From positions 62,001 through 126,000 of the forward strand of contig JAODTK010005772.1 in the NCBI GenBank assembly GCA_026419785.1: DNA of 64,000 nt, read 5' to 3'. Below, in pieces: positions 49,742 through 60,064 of this stretch. The notes below the pieces were generated by a model, which was not told the DNA's origin, searched no databases, and saw only the letters and a program-made list of their open reading frames with translations. This DNA is from Sclerodactyla briareus. Its lineage: Eukaryota; Echinodermata; Holothuroidea; Dendrochirotida; Sclerodactylidae. The stretch's first letter is position 1; each line of letters opens with the position of its first letter. The translations under genes and the position numbers were made by a program.

Positions 49742-49918
49742 CCGCGGTTTTCCATGCACGCGGCGTGCGGGCGGGCGGGCCCTCTAAAATCGCTCATCGT
49801 TATTTTCAACTGAGCCGTCTACATGCAGGCGGGCGGGCGGGCGGACGTTGTCTTGAATCGGTCGTTTAGCGATTTTTTCCGCCCCCCCGCGTGTCCGCGT
49901 GGTGTTTTGCAATCAATT
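49742..49918. mobile_element. GC-rich MITE-like inverted-repeat element
   Basis: Left arm 'cacgcggcgtgcgggcggg' (49758 onward) through to 'aaaatcgct' is mirrored at the right end: the reverse complement of about 49866-49908 reads 'cacgcggacacgcgggggg' then 'aaaaaatcgct'. A third GGCGGGCGGGCGG tract lies in the middle. About 175 bp, non-coding, GC-rich against AT-rich flanks. No target duplication could be settled, so the superfamily is open. Confidence 0.5.
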
Positions 49919-50150
49919 CCCGGGATTTCCCTGCAATCTTTAACCGCTTGAAGCCGAATAATGGAGAGTAGAGGCCAATTTTAGGTTCGAATAATGTTCC
50001 AACAACATTCATAACGTTTTGAACACTAGGTAGTAAATTTTATACAGATTTTGTCTATATTCATGGCCAGACACCTATTTTTGACCATATTTACATGTTT
50101 AGAAAACCGATGATATGTCCAAGTATTTGCTAATTAAATCTCCAAAAACA

Positions 50151-50151
<1 letters not shown>

Positions 50152-50201
<50 letters not shown>
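50152..50201 (+). repeat. Poly-C run, 50 consecutive C
   Basis: Uninterrupted C from 50152 to 50201. It could be genuine (i-motif / G-quadruplex prone) or a consensus artefact; the true length is uncertain in any assembly. Confidence 0.9.
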
Positions 50202-50319
50202 ACCTCACTTGTGAAGTTTTTAAATGTGGGCCTTAATCGTTGACATTCAGAACACTGGTTTTCAGAAATGAACACCGGTGGTTAGGTTTAAAACACTAGT
50301 ATGCGTCCCGGTGTTTGCC

Positions 50320-50432
50320 AACAATGACAACGACAACAACACACAACACGACAACAACACTACAACGACAACAACTACAATGACAACGACAACAATGAAC
50401 AACAACCAATAATAACAAACTAGCAAACAATA
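50320..50432 (+). repeat. CAA/CGA-rich microsatellite
   Basis: Irregular (CAACGA)/(CAA)n repeats such as 'gacaacgacaacaacac', continuing with interruptions to about 50432. Confidence 0.8.
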
Positions 50433-50849
50433 TTAATAAGAGTAAGGCTCATCGGTTTCTGAGATCAGCGCATATACCAACTAAAAGTGAGAAAGGTGCG
50501 TGACTCAGAAACGCCCGTCCCGCGTGCCTCGAACGCATCTTTAGAGACACTTTTGACCTCCACTGCCACCAGTAATAGTATCCCGAGCGAAAAACAAGTG
50601 CAATGCTATTGGTGAAACTTTCCACAATTATCTGTTGGACTCTTCTATGCTTCGCTGCTATCGTTTTGGTTTGAAAATGTTTGCTCCTCTCACCTGTGTA
50701 TCAACCAACCCCCCGGGGCCCTGCTATGGGCCTGATGTTTTGGCTACTGTCATTCAAAAAAGTGATGTTTCGATTAATTTTTGCATTTGTCAGTTGGTAT
50801 TTTTTTCCTAAATATCCATATTGCACCTACTTGCATTGTTGGTTTATGC

Positions 50850-51000
50850 CATGAACCTGCCGAAAATTACATGGGAAGGCCAGGTTTCCTGCAATCTTGG
50901 GCAGAAAAATTCATGCTTTTTTGCGGCAACCTACGGTGGCGCTCCGCTTGGATATTACTCACAGCCACCCCAATCAATTCCTGGCTATGCCAGTGGGGAT
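50850..51000 (+). repeat. Interspersed repeat, copy 2 of 2
   Basis: Aligns in inverted orientation with 46440-46595 (see that entry); key block 'ggtggcgctccgcttggata' at 50936. It abuts the poly-A end of the SINE at 51002, so the SINE probably inserted at its edge. Confidence 0.5.
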
Positions 51001-51001
51001 C

Positions 51002-51377
51002 TTTTTTTTTTTTTTTTTTTTTTTTTTTACTCACACTTGCCGGACAAGGACCCTACCTATAGAGGCCCGGCACGGGTGCGGCCCTGGATATACGCACGAA
51101 TTGTCATCGCTAAACCTTCACCCGTAGACGGAACAAGGCGATGCCCTTTTTGCGGTACTGATGCGAAGGAGGGGGTACTACCACGCCGACGGCAGCTATT
51201 CAACAGATTGCTTACCCCACTTTTTGCCCTGTTCCTATCCCTCGTGCTGAGCGCCAAGGAGAAGCAACAGGTCCCATTTTTAAAGTCTTTGGTATTACCT
51301 GACCGGGATTCGAACCCCGCCTACCGGGTGGAAGCGGCGCTCTCCAACTGTGCTAACCACTCGGTTAGCACAACTTG
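51002..51377 (-). mobile_element. tRNA-derived SINE with poly-A tail
   Basis: On the minus strand a tRNA-like head carries a perfect box A TAGCACAGTTGG (51355-51344) and a perfect box B GGTTCGAATCC (51316-51306), 39 bases apart, as needed for pol III type 2 promoters. A second box-A-like CTAACCGAGTGG lies just upstream (51367-51356). A body of about 270 bp follows, and the element ends in a 27-base A tail (T-run 51002-51028 on plus). It lacks a cloverleaf, so it is not a tRNA gene. I did not find a target-site duplication. The 186-codon plus-strand frame (50821-51381) reads through the SINE antisense and is spurious. The long clean tail suggests a fairly young insertion. Confidence 0.8.
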
Positions 51378-52125
51378 CTAACCACTGAGTAGTCCTCATA
51401 CACCTGGTATGCTCATACCATGTGTATAGCCTTCCTCCATTCAGATGATGCACTATGTTACCAGCTTATTTTTCTGATTTCCCCTTCTCGAAAAAACCCC
51501 AATCTGCAGAATCCCTTCATAAAAACACCAATAAATAAAAACAAGTACCCTCTGAAACTCTGTAACAAAGAACTGATAGGATGATCTGAAAAATCGGTCA
51601 CCATATATGATTAAATTCCATCCATTATAAGTGAAAACCTATTTTTGTCATTCACTATGTAGAATCTTTGAGCATCCTTTTCCAGTGATGCCATAGATTC
51701 TCAGATTCCTCAACAGTCAATTGAGATAATGATGCAACATGCTAGAACAATCCAATTTTGGGGTACAGGGTTTTGATGTCCTTTGTTCACCTGGCAAGTT
51801 CAAAAGAAAATCTGTTACTATACAGAATAACTAGCCTATCCCTCTAGAGATTTCCAATTTAAATACATAGATCATAATTATGTGCTACTTATCACTATGA
51901 GCTGCGCGCTACAGTGTGTGCTTGTTGTATCGGGCTAATATAGGGGTAATGTAAAAGAAAGCCGAGAAATTGCATCACAAGTTCACCATAGTGTTAGTGC
52001 ATGGTGCATGCATGCACGTGTTTCAACTTGCACTCATGTTGCATCAGTGATAACACTACAACTCTCAACTATATGAAATATAATAACATCTAGAAAATCG
52101 TCACAAGATATGCAAGAATATCTCT
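51378..52125. other. Unannotated sequence
   Basis: No supported feature. Confidence 0.4.
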
Positions 52126-52129
52126 CATC

Positions 52130-52860
52130 CATTTCAGTGAAAACATATAATTTGGAGAGAGCTGCAAACCAGATTCAGCTTGATTGGACCAAGCATTTTA
52201 GTTCACAAGGGTCCCATAATTGACCTCCATTTGGAGGGGTCTACCCGATATCCCCAGGGTTTTATGTTCCCAGGGTCCGATGTTCGGAAGTGTTTTTATT
52301 ATATTTTGAATGATCCATGAATTGACAAGGTCCGTTGTTCCCAGGGTTCGATGTTCCCGGGTTTGATGTTTCCAAGGTTTTGTTGTTCCAGTTCAATATC
52401 CTGTTTGCGTTATATTTCAATGATCCAGAATTTACGTTTACTCCGAGAATCTCATTTTGAATATTGAGGCACCCCAGCACATTACCAGGTAATTTTCACT
52501 GGAATGTAACAGTACCCCCCACCCCCTTCCTCCGAAAGACTACTCACCTAGTGATACATGCAGCAACAACACACGTGGTCTTCCTACACCAGTGACATGC
52601 AGTTGTAAATATATGGCCGTCTATAAAAATAATAATTATCCGTTCCTTATAGTGGTCACACTACCTTATCGCGGTGTTGAGTGTTTTATAGATTGACCCC
52701 AATACTACGCCTTTGTGCAACCTGGCAGCATCAACCCTGGGCCATTGACCAGGGAACATCAAACCCCTGGAACATTGACATAGCCCCCCGTTGGCCTCAG
52801 ATGACCTTAAACTGACCCCAACATAAAAGAGTCATCGTACTGATTTGGGGCCAAATTATT
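52130..52860 (+). repeat. Family B unit, split by an insertion
   Basis: Left part 'cagattcagcttgattggac', 'caagcatttta', 'attgacctcc' (52168-52229); right part 'ttggcctcagatgacctt', 'aaactgaccccaacata' (52791-52829). In intact units these parts are contiguous ('gacctc.gttggcctcagatgacc'), so the 52236-52789 element lies inside the unit. Confidence 0.6.
52236..52789. mobile_element. Foldback element with inverted minisatellite arms
   Basis: Left arm (52236-52395) is a run of 16-18 bp units of the type CCCAGGGTTCGATGTTC. The right arm (about 52728-52789) holds the same unit inverted ('gaacatcaaacccctgg'). Both ends start GGGG(T/G)CTA when read inward. The central part is unrelated and non-coding. 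About 555 bp. A short TTGG at both edges may be part of a target duplication. Foldback-type DNA transposon is an inference from structure; no transposase is present. Confidence 0.6.
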
Positions 52861-54920
52861 GCGAGATGGCCCGCTTCTTTCCCCGAAGCAAATCTCTACA
52901 TTGTTCGAGCTATATTGGAATGGACTATGGGCTATGAGATGTCATAAAGACTGAAGCACAGTAGCCTGGTTTTATAAGGAAAGCTCAAATATGTTTGTTT
53001 GTGTTAAAATGTAATCCAGCTATCAAATTGGTGTGAAAGCACAGCCATTTTCTGCGAAGCGAGCAAAATATCACAAATTTCACCCTTCCAGTATTTGCAG
53101 AAATGGACCTCTAATGACTCATCTCTCCCGGCCCTCTTCATATTTCACACTTGTTTTTGCCCGATCTCCAATCAGTTGTTGTGTTGAAGCAAGTTCACAC
53201 TGGTAGACTGGAAATGGCACAAATACTTCAAGATAGCTGGATCTCAATGAGATTATCAAAAATAACAATTTTAGCTAGGAAGGCATAAATATGAACTCAA
53301 TGATTTTGGGGGTGCGAACGTCAAGCAATACTAGCTCTTCTTCAGTGCAGTTGATCACAAAAATGATGTGCCTAACACCTCAAATATTGATGGGAGATTC
53401 TCTTCTGTTCCCACCCCCCTTCCTCCCCGGTTTCGCCGGCACTGCTTGATGTTCTGGTGGTTTTGAGCAGCACCTGGACAATATATCACTGGTGTTAGTG
53501 GCATCATTTTTTGAAGCACCATCAATTCCATAGAATTAGAGCTGAATGCACAAGTGGCATGCAGGCCTTGCGGACTTAATTAATTTTTGGTCATCTAAAG
53601 AATGTTTCCTCACCACACCCTTTCGTGGTCATTGCCCACTTCAACCTGTAGGGACTGCGGGCGATTCACGGACCGCCCCGAGTGCCAAATTCTCTCAAAA
53701 TCTGTATAAGTTAAGGTCCACATGATATTTTAGGTAGATGGTGGAGTGATAGAAAAAAGACAAATAACTGATCTCAGTTATGAAAGGCATAGGCTGGCCC
53801 CAAAGTTTATGGATTGATGAGACCCAAACTAATGATCTCCTGAATCATGCTAATCTGTCTCATTCTCAAAACAGCCAGGCATGAATATTCCCAAAAAGCA
53901 GGCATGAACATCATGAGATAACCATCACCCAAGGCACTTTTCATTCATGATCCTAAATTATGATTTGCTACTTTTTGATTTCCTGCGAGGTATGGGTGGG
54001 AGGACTATACTGAAGTGCAAAGTTAGTAAATGTGGAGACTAATGAAGCTTTCGCTTTTCTCATAGAAAGGAAGTATAGAACACAGGGGTCGATCAGGTCA
54101 AATTTGCATAATTCATGAATAATTTTTGGTTCCTATTTGTCTGTGTAGAAGTTGATAGGGGCACGGACATACATTGCCAGTAATTTTCCCATGGCACTAG
54201 AACAAGCAACAATGAAGCAGCTAGTGTGTGGATACACTAAAATTAAATACAAGCTGTGTCAGAAATCAAGTACTTGGAATCATACTGCTCCCCCTCCCCC
54301 TCCTTCCACATTCCAGTGCCTGTTATGTCCTAATAGCCATTGGAAAGATGCATGGAAATTATCTGGCAAATATATAATATTAATTCACTCTATTACATCT
54401 TCAATTTAAGACATGCAACTAACTTAGTTTTAACTTCATAATATGCTTCAATGGGCAAATTTTTCATCTTTGAAATGACAGATGAAGAAGATTAACAACA
54501 AATGCTTGGAAAGGTGTTAAACCTGCTATTTTGGCAGGTAATGCTACCATTCAAAGGCTCATAAAGAAAGCCTAATGTGCAGAGCCCTAGGAGATGAATG
54601 GTTGATGGATATCAGAGAAACAACTTACAAGAGCTTTATTCTCTTCCTGTCATATTACCACTGCTGGCACTGCAGGCAGCCATCAGTTTAATCAAGCTGA
54701 ATAAATGACAGTTTGATCAAATTCACCGAAAGTCTTTTCAAAACTATAAGTGTAATTGCAATTTCACAGGAGCCAAAATTACATATTTTATGTTGTGTTA
54801 CTGTCATAATATTTTGTACTGAGTTTTTTTGCCAAATCGATAATAATAAAAAAAATCTGGAGTTTGGAGTTTTGCAACTTCCAATGTTACCTCCAATATC
54901 TCCAGACTGCAAAAGGGTAA
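52861..54920. other. Long unannotated stretch
   Basis: No gene or named repeat. Open frames do not exceed about 85 codons here and lack domains. Confidence 0.4.
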
Positions 54921-54924
54921 TGAC

Positions 54925-55585
54925 CTATTTGAACTGGTTACATGATTGTACAGTGCAGCGTGATGCTGTGCTAGAGATCCTACCACTCATCTCCCAGATG
55001 GCTTTCTTATACTCCTGCCGATGCCACTGCTTCTCTCCATCAAGCATCACAACATCTTCCTCCTTCATGTTGTGACCATGCAGTGCCGTGATATGGAGGT
55101 ACACTGCCAAATATGGGCCTTGTCCTTTGTTAGAACTGGGCCTCCTGTGTCGATTCAGGTGAGAACATAGACCTTTTGTCTCTACTACAAAGGCTTTCGA
55201 CAGCTATCAGCACTGCATACCACACCATACACTAGGTTAAATGAGTTTGCCTTTTCGTGAGTAGCTTCCATACAGAACAACCTCCTGTGGGTTTGAACAA
55301 TGCTATTACCCCAAATGAGTCCAGGTGGTGTTTGATACACCCCTACAAACCTGAGATGTAGGGGACTGTGACGAAAACTTTGAACTTTGCCCGTGTTACT
55401 GATCACTGCGTTTCACTCCCCCTCTCTCTAAACTGGAGAGTTTCATGACATCATATGAATGATGTATGACAAGAGTTGTAAGCAGGTAGTGATCGGTATG
55501 GGTGGGTTTAAAGTACACATGCGTGTGGCAGAAAAAGTGGATGTCACCATTTACAGAGATCAGCAGTCTAGGAATGCAAGCGAAT
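54925..55585 (-). mobile_element. Decayed Penelope-like retroelement fragment, RT end plus GIY-YIG-type region
   Basis: Minus-strand translation in several frames gives, in order: NSLAFLD (about 55565-55585), YFKPTHTDHYL (about 55490-55520; the FLD..VYRKPTHTD wording is characteristic of the RT C-terminal region of Penelope-like and related GIY-YIG elements), KANSFNLVYGVVCS (about 55200-55250, corresponding to the region just before a GIY-YIG domain), HLNRHRRPSS (about 55140-55170), then HNMKEEDVVMLDGE and HRQEYKKAIWE (about 54975-55080, matching the endonuclease tail). The actual YIGE catalytic block is not readable. Broken by several frame changes. The 120-codon plus-strand frame at 54713-55075 is an antisense shadow of its 3' part. 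Confidence 0.65.
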
Positions 55586-55849
55586 TGCTCTTACATTGTT
55601 CATAGGTGACGGAGGTGCCCAAAAAGGGTTCAAACTACAGTTCAAGAATAACGAAGGTGTCCTCTAAACAACACCCTAGGAAGCTGGGGTTGCGTCACTC
55701 GGTGTCAGAGAAGGATTCAGAAGATTCCATACACAGTTTGACATCAATTTGAGAAATCGGATTGCATATCGCACAGACGCACACCCATATTGTTGCTTTT
55801 CTTTATCATCCATTCTATTTGGAGAAGCGGCTTGACTGCTCAAACCAAA

Positions 55850-55965
55850 TAGCCAAAATTGACCCCTAGATGACCTTTGACTTTGAATCCCTTGAACCAC
55901 CCCCTAATATGTAAATTGGTCGATGATTATACACAACTGACCAATTTCGTAATCATTACCTCCCC
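55850..55965 (+). repeat. Family E unit, single
   Basis: 'ccaaaattgacccctagatg', 'acctttgactttgaatccct', 'tgaaccaccccctaatatgt', 'aaattggtcgatgattatac' in the family E order. Confidence 0.65.
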
Positions 55966-56515
55966 CTCCCCCCCTCAATCTCTATGCACCTAATTGTGGC
56001 TAAAGTCCCTGTTCCTTTTAAAAAAAAATTGGGAAGCAAAATTGCCAAATCTCTGCTTAGCTCGCTGAATGAATTTTGTCTACCACATAGCAAATTGCCA
56101 CATATTTGAGTTCCTCATTTCTTACTCACATATCCATAATCCATTAGATGTTAAACTGCAGTTATGAACACTGGGAACAGGAATCAGTCACACTTCACTC
56201 AATTGGGTAATTCGAAGGTATAAGAAACCATGCAGGAACCAAGACTGAAACTGGCTGAATACTCACTAACTCTTCCACCTTCCAGCTCTTTTCTCCGTTG
56301 ACTTTTCACCCTCTTCAGGACTTGTCCAACTGAAGAAAGAAACAGAGAGCCATCTGAGTTGCTCATTAGCAATCATATATAATTTATAATGTTGTATTTC
56401 TTATATCCTCTTACCACCAAAGTGTTGAAAGCGACTTTACAGACCTTACCCTGACTATATGAACCAGTCACACACTCTGACAATCCTGGAGAGTATATCA
56501 CCACAGCTATAATCA
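55966..56515. other. Unannotated sequence
   Basis: No supported feature. Confidence 0.4.
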
Positions 56516-56517
56516 TG

Positions 56518-56665
56518 CGCGGGTTTGTTCTGAAACCTACAGTCCCTATTTGTACACCTGGTGGAGAGAAGCAAGCCGGATAAAGTACCTTGCTCGAGGG
56601 TAACGTGGTGGCTCGAACTTCTGGTTACTCAACGCCCTTAGCCCATCAGCCAAAACCATGCTCCA
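56518..56665 (-). mobile_element. tRNA-derived SINE fragment with conserved central domain
   Basis: Minus strand: a box-A-like TGGCTGATGGGC (56652-56641), box B AGTTCGAGCC (56619-56610), then 'ctcgagcaaggtactttatc' and 'cttctctccaccaggtgtac' followed by 'aaataggg'. The 'gagcaaggtactt..cc' plus 'ccaggtgtacaaat.ggg' wording is the conserved central block seen in Deu/Nin/V-type SINE superfamilies of many animals. No poly-A or LINE-type tail is visible; the 3' end is unclear. Confidence 0.65.
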
Positions 56666-57385
56666 ATCATGTGGAATTATTTGTTTATCTATTGTTTGTC
56701 TTTTTGACATGATATTGCAATAGAAATCAATCTAAGACATTCAGCTTTTTGTCTGTTAGGACTTCAGGCATAACCGAATATATAAACAACATTCAATTGT
56801 GCTGTCATAAATCGTCTATTGCAAAATGGTTGTTACAAGGTGGCAAGTTTCTTGTTACACATGTGTGATGCTGGTGGCCATTTGATGTTCTCTAAAGCAA
56901 ATATTGTATCCTCATTAGCAGCCTCTGGGATGAATGGAAATTAGCCTACATCAGGAATGTCCACAAAAATTGTTTAAACTATGACATGGCTTTATATGCC
57001 TTGAGAAAAAAAATACACAAGATGCTCATTGTTGGACCAATAAACTAACCTGTTAATGCTGGTGTACATTCCTCAGGATCTTAGCTGCTTTAAAATCTGG
57101 AATGCAATAACTGACTGGCTGGAAAAATGGTAATTTCTAGTGGTACAGATCAAAGGCACCGCTACAAATAGAGACAGGGGTCCAATAGCACCATATAGCT
57201 CACCTACTCATTTGAGCAGTGAGTGTAAAGATAATGTGCATAATTTCAGGGGTTGTAGCAGTATTCTATGGTGGGTACCAATACCACCCAATATTATTCC
57301 CCAACACTAAACAATCGATCTAGCTACATACAATACCACAAGCCAATCAGAATATACCTTCTGAAGCTGTGCCCATCAACTGATT
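56666..57385. other. Unannotated sequence
   Basis: No supported feature. Confidence 0.4.
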
Positions 57386-57389
57386 TTCA

Positions 57390-57575
57390 ATGATACCTTA
57401 GATGACCCTTGAGATCGAATTCCTGACTACCCCATGTGTGCTATTGTTCAATTATAATACTGAATTATAATAACTTGCTGATCATTCAATGAACCTGAAA
57501 AACAGGCAGCTTGGCCATTTAAACAAATCAACCAAAAATGACCTGGATGACATTCAACCTTCACTTCCTATATCT
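57390..57575 (+). repeat. Family E units, partial
   Basis: 'ccttagatgacccttgagat', 'cgaattcctgactaccccat', 'gtgctattgttcaattataa', then 'caaccaaaaatgacctggat' and 'gacattcaaccttcacttcc'. About 1.3 units. Confidence 0.6.
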
Positions 57576-57717
57576 CAGGTGAGCTATAAACACAGGATTT
57601 GTTGTAGTTTATCATTGAGCCAGTTGGCATAAATCAATATGGGTGTCCCTATAGCAATGAAGCTACTGTGGATTTTTGTTCTCGCATGTCCATTGGAAAA
57701 CACATTTCAGCTGTCAC

Positions 57718-57902
57718 CAGTGTTGTAACGAGTCACTAAATTTCATGACTCGAGTCATTGACTTTCAGAGATTAAGGTGACTCGAGTCGAGTCACTGACT
57801 CGAGTCACTGTACTGTTTCAATGGAGAAAAATTCCACAAAGTTTTTTGAGTCAATTCATATTTGAAAAGTAGTGACTCCAGTCATGACTCGTTACAACAC
57901 TG
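57718..57902. mobile_element. hAT-type MITE, 185 bp, with perfect 8-bp target duplication
   Basis: Ends are perfect inverted repeats of 18 bp, CAGTGTTGTAACGAGTCA at the left (57718-57735) and its complement at the right (57885-57902), followed by imperfect extension. Flanks GCTGTCAC at 57710-57717 and GCTGTCAC at 57903-57910 are an exact 8-bp target-site duplication, the hAT signature. The interior is rich in GACTCGAGTC palindromes. Non-coding and non-autonomous. The intact duplication and termini suggest a comparatively recent insertion. Confidence 0.92.
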
Positions 57903-57910
57903 GCTGTCAC

Positions 57911-59142
57911 TACGTCCCTCTCAAAATATACTAATTCATTCAGCGCCAGTAGTATAGGCTTCTTTTTTAAATATAGACGTGCACTTTCACTTCCCTTCAC
58001 CTATGTTAAACTTGTTTGTTCAATCAGCAACCTCCTGGCACAACTTTCTGTTGCTAAGTAAGGAGGGTGGCACATGCTGGAGAAAGGGGACCAAAACAAG
58101 GGGGAGGGGATTGATTCTGAAGCATACCAATCTTAGCAAAGCCCTTCTCCACAACCCATCAAACTCAATTGACTGATTTCATAGAAAAGAGCCTGATCCA
58201 AAAGTTAAAAGCAGGGCCTTCAAAAGTAGCCGGTTGCCGACGGTTATTCGCCACCTGGAGCAGCATTTGCTGCTGCCTACTGTACTTCTTCTCTCCCCCC
58301 ACCCATAAAAAAGTATCCCCAATGCATAAAACAATAGTAAGCGCATGTATGAGTGCCAAAATTTGTCTTAAGAAACGCAAGGCTTTGTTTCTGACGAAAA
58401 TTTAAATTAATTTCATATTGACAATACAAAATAATAACACACAGAAAATAAAATTCAAGCTATGTCAGTTGTTGGAATTTCTAGCAGAGATTGCAACATT
58501 TGCATCCAGGCCACCCTTTATGAGCGAATATTTTCCAAAGGGGAGGGAGACACCCCCTCTCCTCAAACCTCCCCCTCCCCCCAGGATGGCGATCAGTGAC
58601 TCAAGTACCCCCCTACTCATTTGCCATGTTGCCTGCTACTTGCAGATAAAATGAAGGCCCTGTAAAAGGTGAAGTAAAATTTTCCGGATACAAATTATGG
58701 TAACCTGGGTGAATGAGGAGGCCAAACAATTTGTTAGTCAGGGTGGGGAGGTAGAATGAGGTCCGTGTGTGGGAGACCTTGACCACTCTCCCCACTTAGC
58801 AAATCCTGTATGGGATGATTCTATTCCAAACACTTATTCAGTGGAGTGCGAGAGCGCATCGCGGCACAACTTGTTGGCAGTTGCGAGTCTGGTCCAAACA
58901 AGTGGTGCCCCTGATACAATTACTGGCAGAGAAAAAAGGGCATGCACTACACAATGTCAGGATTGTCAGCTGATACTAGGCTACCCCACCTTTGGAACAT
59001 TCCCCTTCCTAGAATGAAATACATTAATTATAACCTTAAAAAGAGATGAAGTCAAGCCACACTTGTACAGTGACTTGCCTGAAATGACTTGATTTGCCCT
59101 ATATTTTCTGTCAATGTGCCTGGTATTGAAAAAATATGTCTG
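57911..59142. other. Unannotated sequence
   Basis: No gene. Open frames at 58165-58405 occur on both strands over the same bases, without domains. Confidence 0.4.
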
Positions 59143-59250
59143 CCCCCCCCCACCCCCCCCCCCCCCCCCCCCCCCCCCCCACCCCCCCCCCCCCCCACCC
59201 CCCACCCACCACCCCACCACCCCACCACCCCACCACCACCACACACACAC
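59143..59250 (+). repeat. Poly-C / CCA / CA compound microsatellite
   Basis: Nearly pure C with scattered A (59143-59206), passing into CCACC units and then (CA)n to about 59252. The frames across it are proline- or glycine-rich artefacts. Confidence 0.9.
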
Positions 59251-60060
59251 ACATGCTGGAATCAGCTCAAATTTGGACTGGGCCGCGGTCCCAACTGTTA
59301 GAATGTAACATATGAGGCACCAAAAGTCCAGTCAAATAACTTACATGACCAGACACTGGTCTAAAATGGCCTACCGTGGCTGAACCAAGCAAAGTCAACT
59401 GGTCAAGCCTGGAACAGTCTTTCTTCACATGGTGTATCAAAGTTAAAAATCACTAGCCTAGGCTAGTTCTAACTAGGCCTAACCTTTAGGCCTACGCTTG
59501 GCGTAACCTAGGCTACTACTATTACTAACTTCAGATGTGGAAGCTGATGGAGTTTGATCGGTATTGCTGTACCTGTACAAGAAAAAACGTAGGCCTACGC
59601 TACGAAAATTGAATTTTCGACTGCGGAAGTTCAGGATGAGAGATGAGACCATCTCATTTAATTGAGGGCCAATTTACGTTAGGCCTACTGTGACGAACTG
59701 GGCGTCGCGGTGAATCCATGAAACGTTTGGAATCAGACCCTGTGAGCCTTGCTAGTGTTAAGCTCATGGTAAATCCGCAGCGTCATATGAAATATCAGTA
59801 TCACTATTCTACTCATTGGACTATGAACGAGTATGAACCTCTATTTCTGATCCAATTTGGATGCTTTCCTGACATTTTAGCACAGTGTGTTTACTGATCA
59901 GTCTCCATCCCAGCTACAAACACATTTACACGCAGGTGGTACGGTGGTGCGGCCGCGGCCCGGACCGGCCCGGGCAAACAGGTAAACGCACATGTTCAAT
60001 CACAGGTGTCGCATAATATCACATTTAGAAGTTTGCCATCATCGTAAAGTAGCCTTTACC
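59251..60060. other. Unannotated sequence, with short 'aggcctac' repeats
   Basis: Between 59455 and 59695 the words 'taggcctac', 'ctaggct' and 'cctaggc' recur irregularly. No gene. GC-rich patch at 59940-59980. Confidence 0.4.
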
Positions 60061-60064
60061 TAGC

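Noticed and set aside
51300-51377. A nuclear tRNA gene
   Set aside because: The A and B boxes are present but the acceptor and anticodon stems do not pair, and a SINE body with an A tail follows.
50821-51381. 186-codon plus-strand open frame, the longest in the window
   Set aside because: It reads antisense through a SINE and its poly-T tract (a run of Phe) and enters the tRNA-like head; no domain.
54713-55075. 120-codon plus-strand open frame
   Set aside because: Its 3' half is antisense to the Penelope-like fragment; no domain in this frame.
59052-59308. Proline- or glycine-rich frames on both strands
   Set aside because: They are translations of the poly-C/CCA tract.
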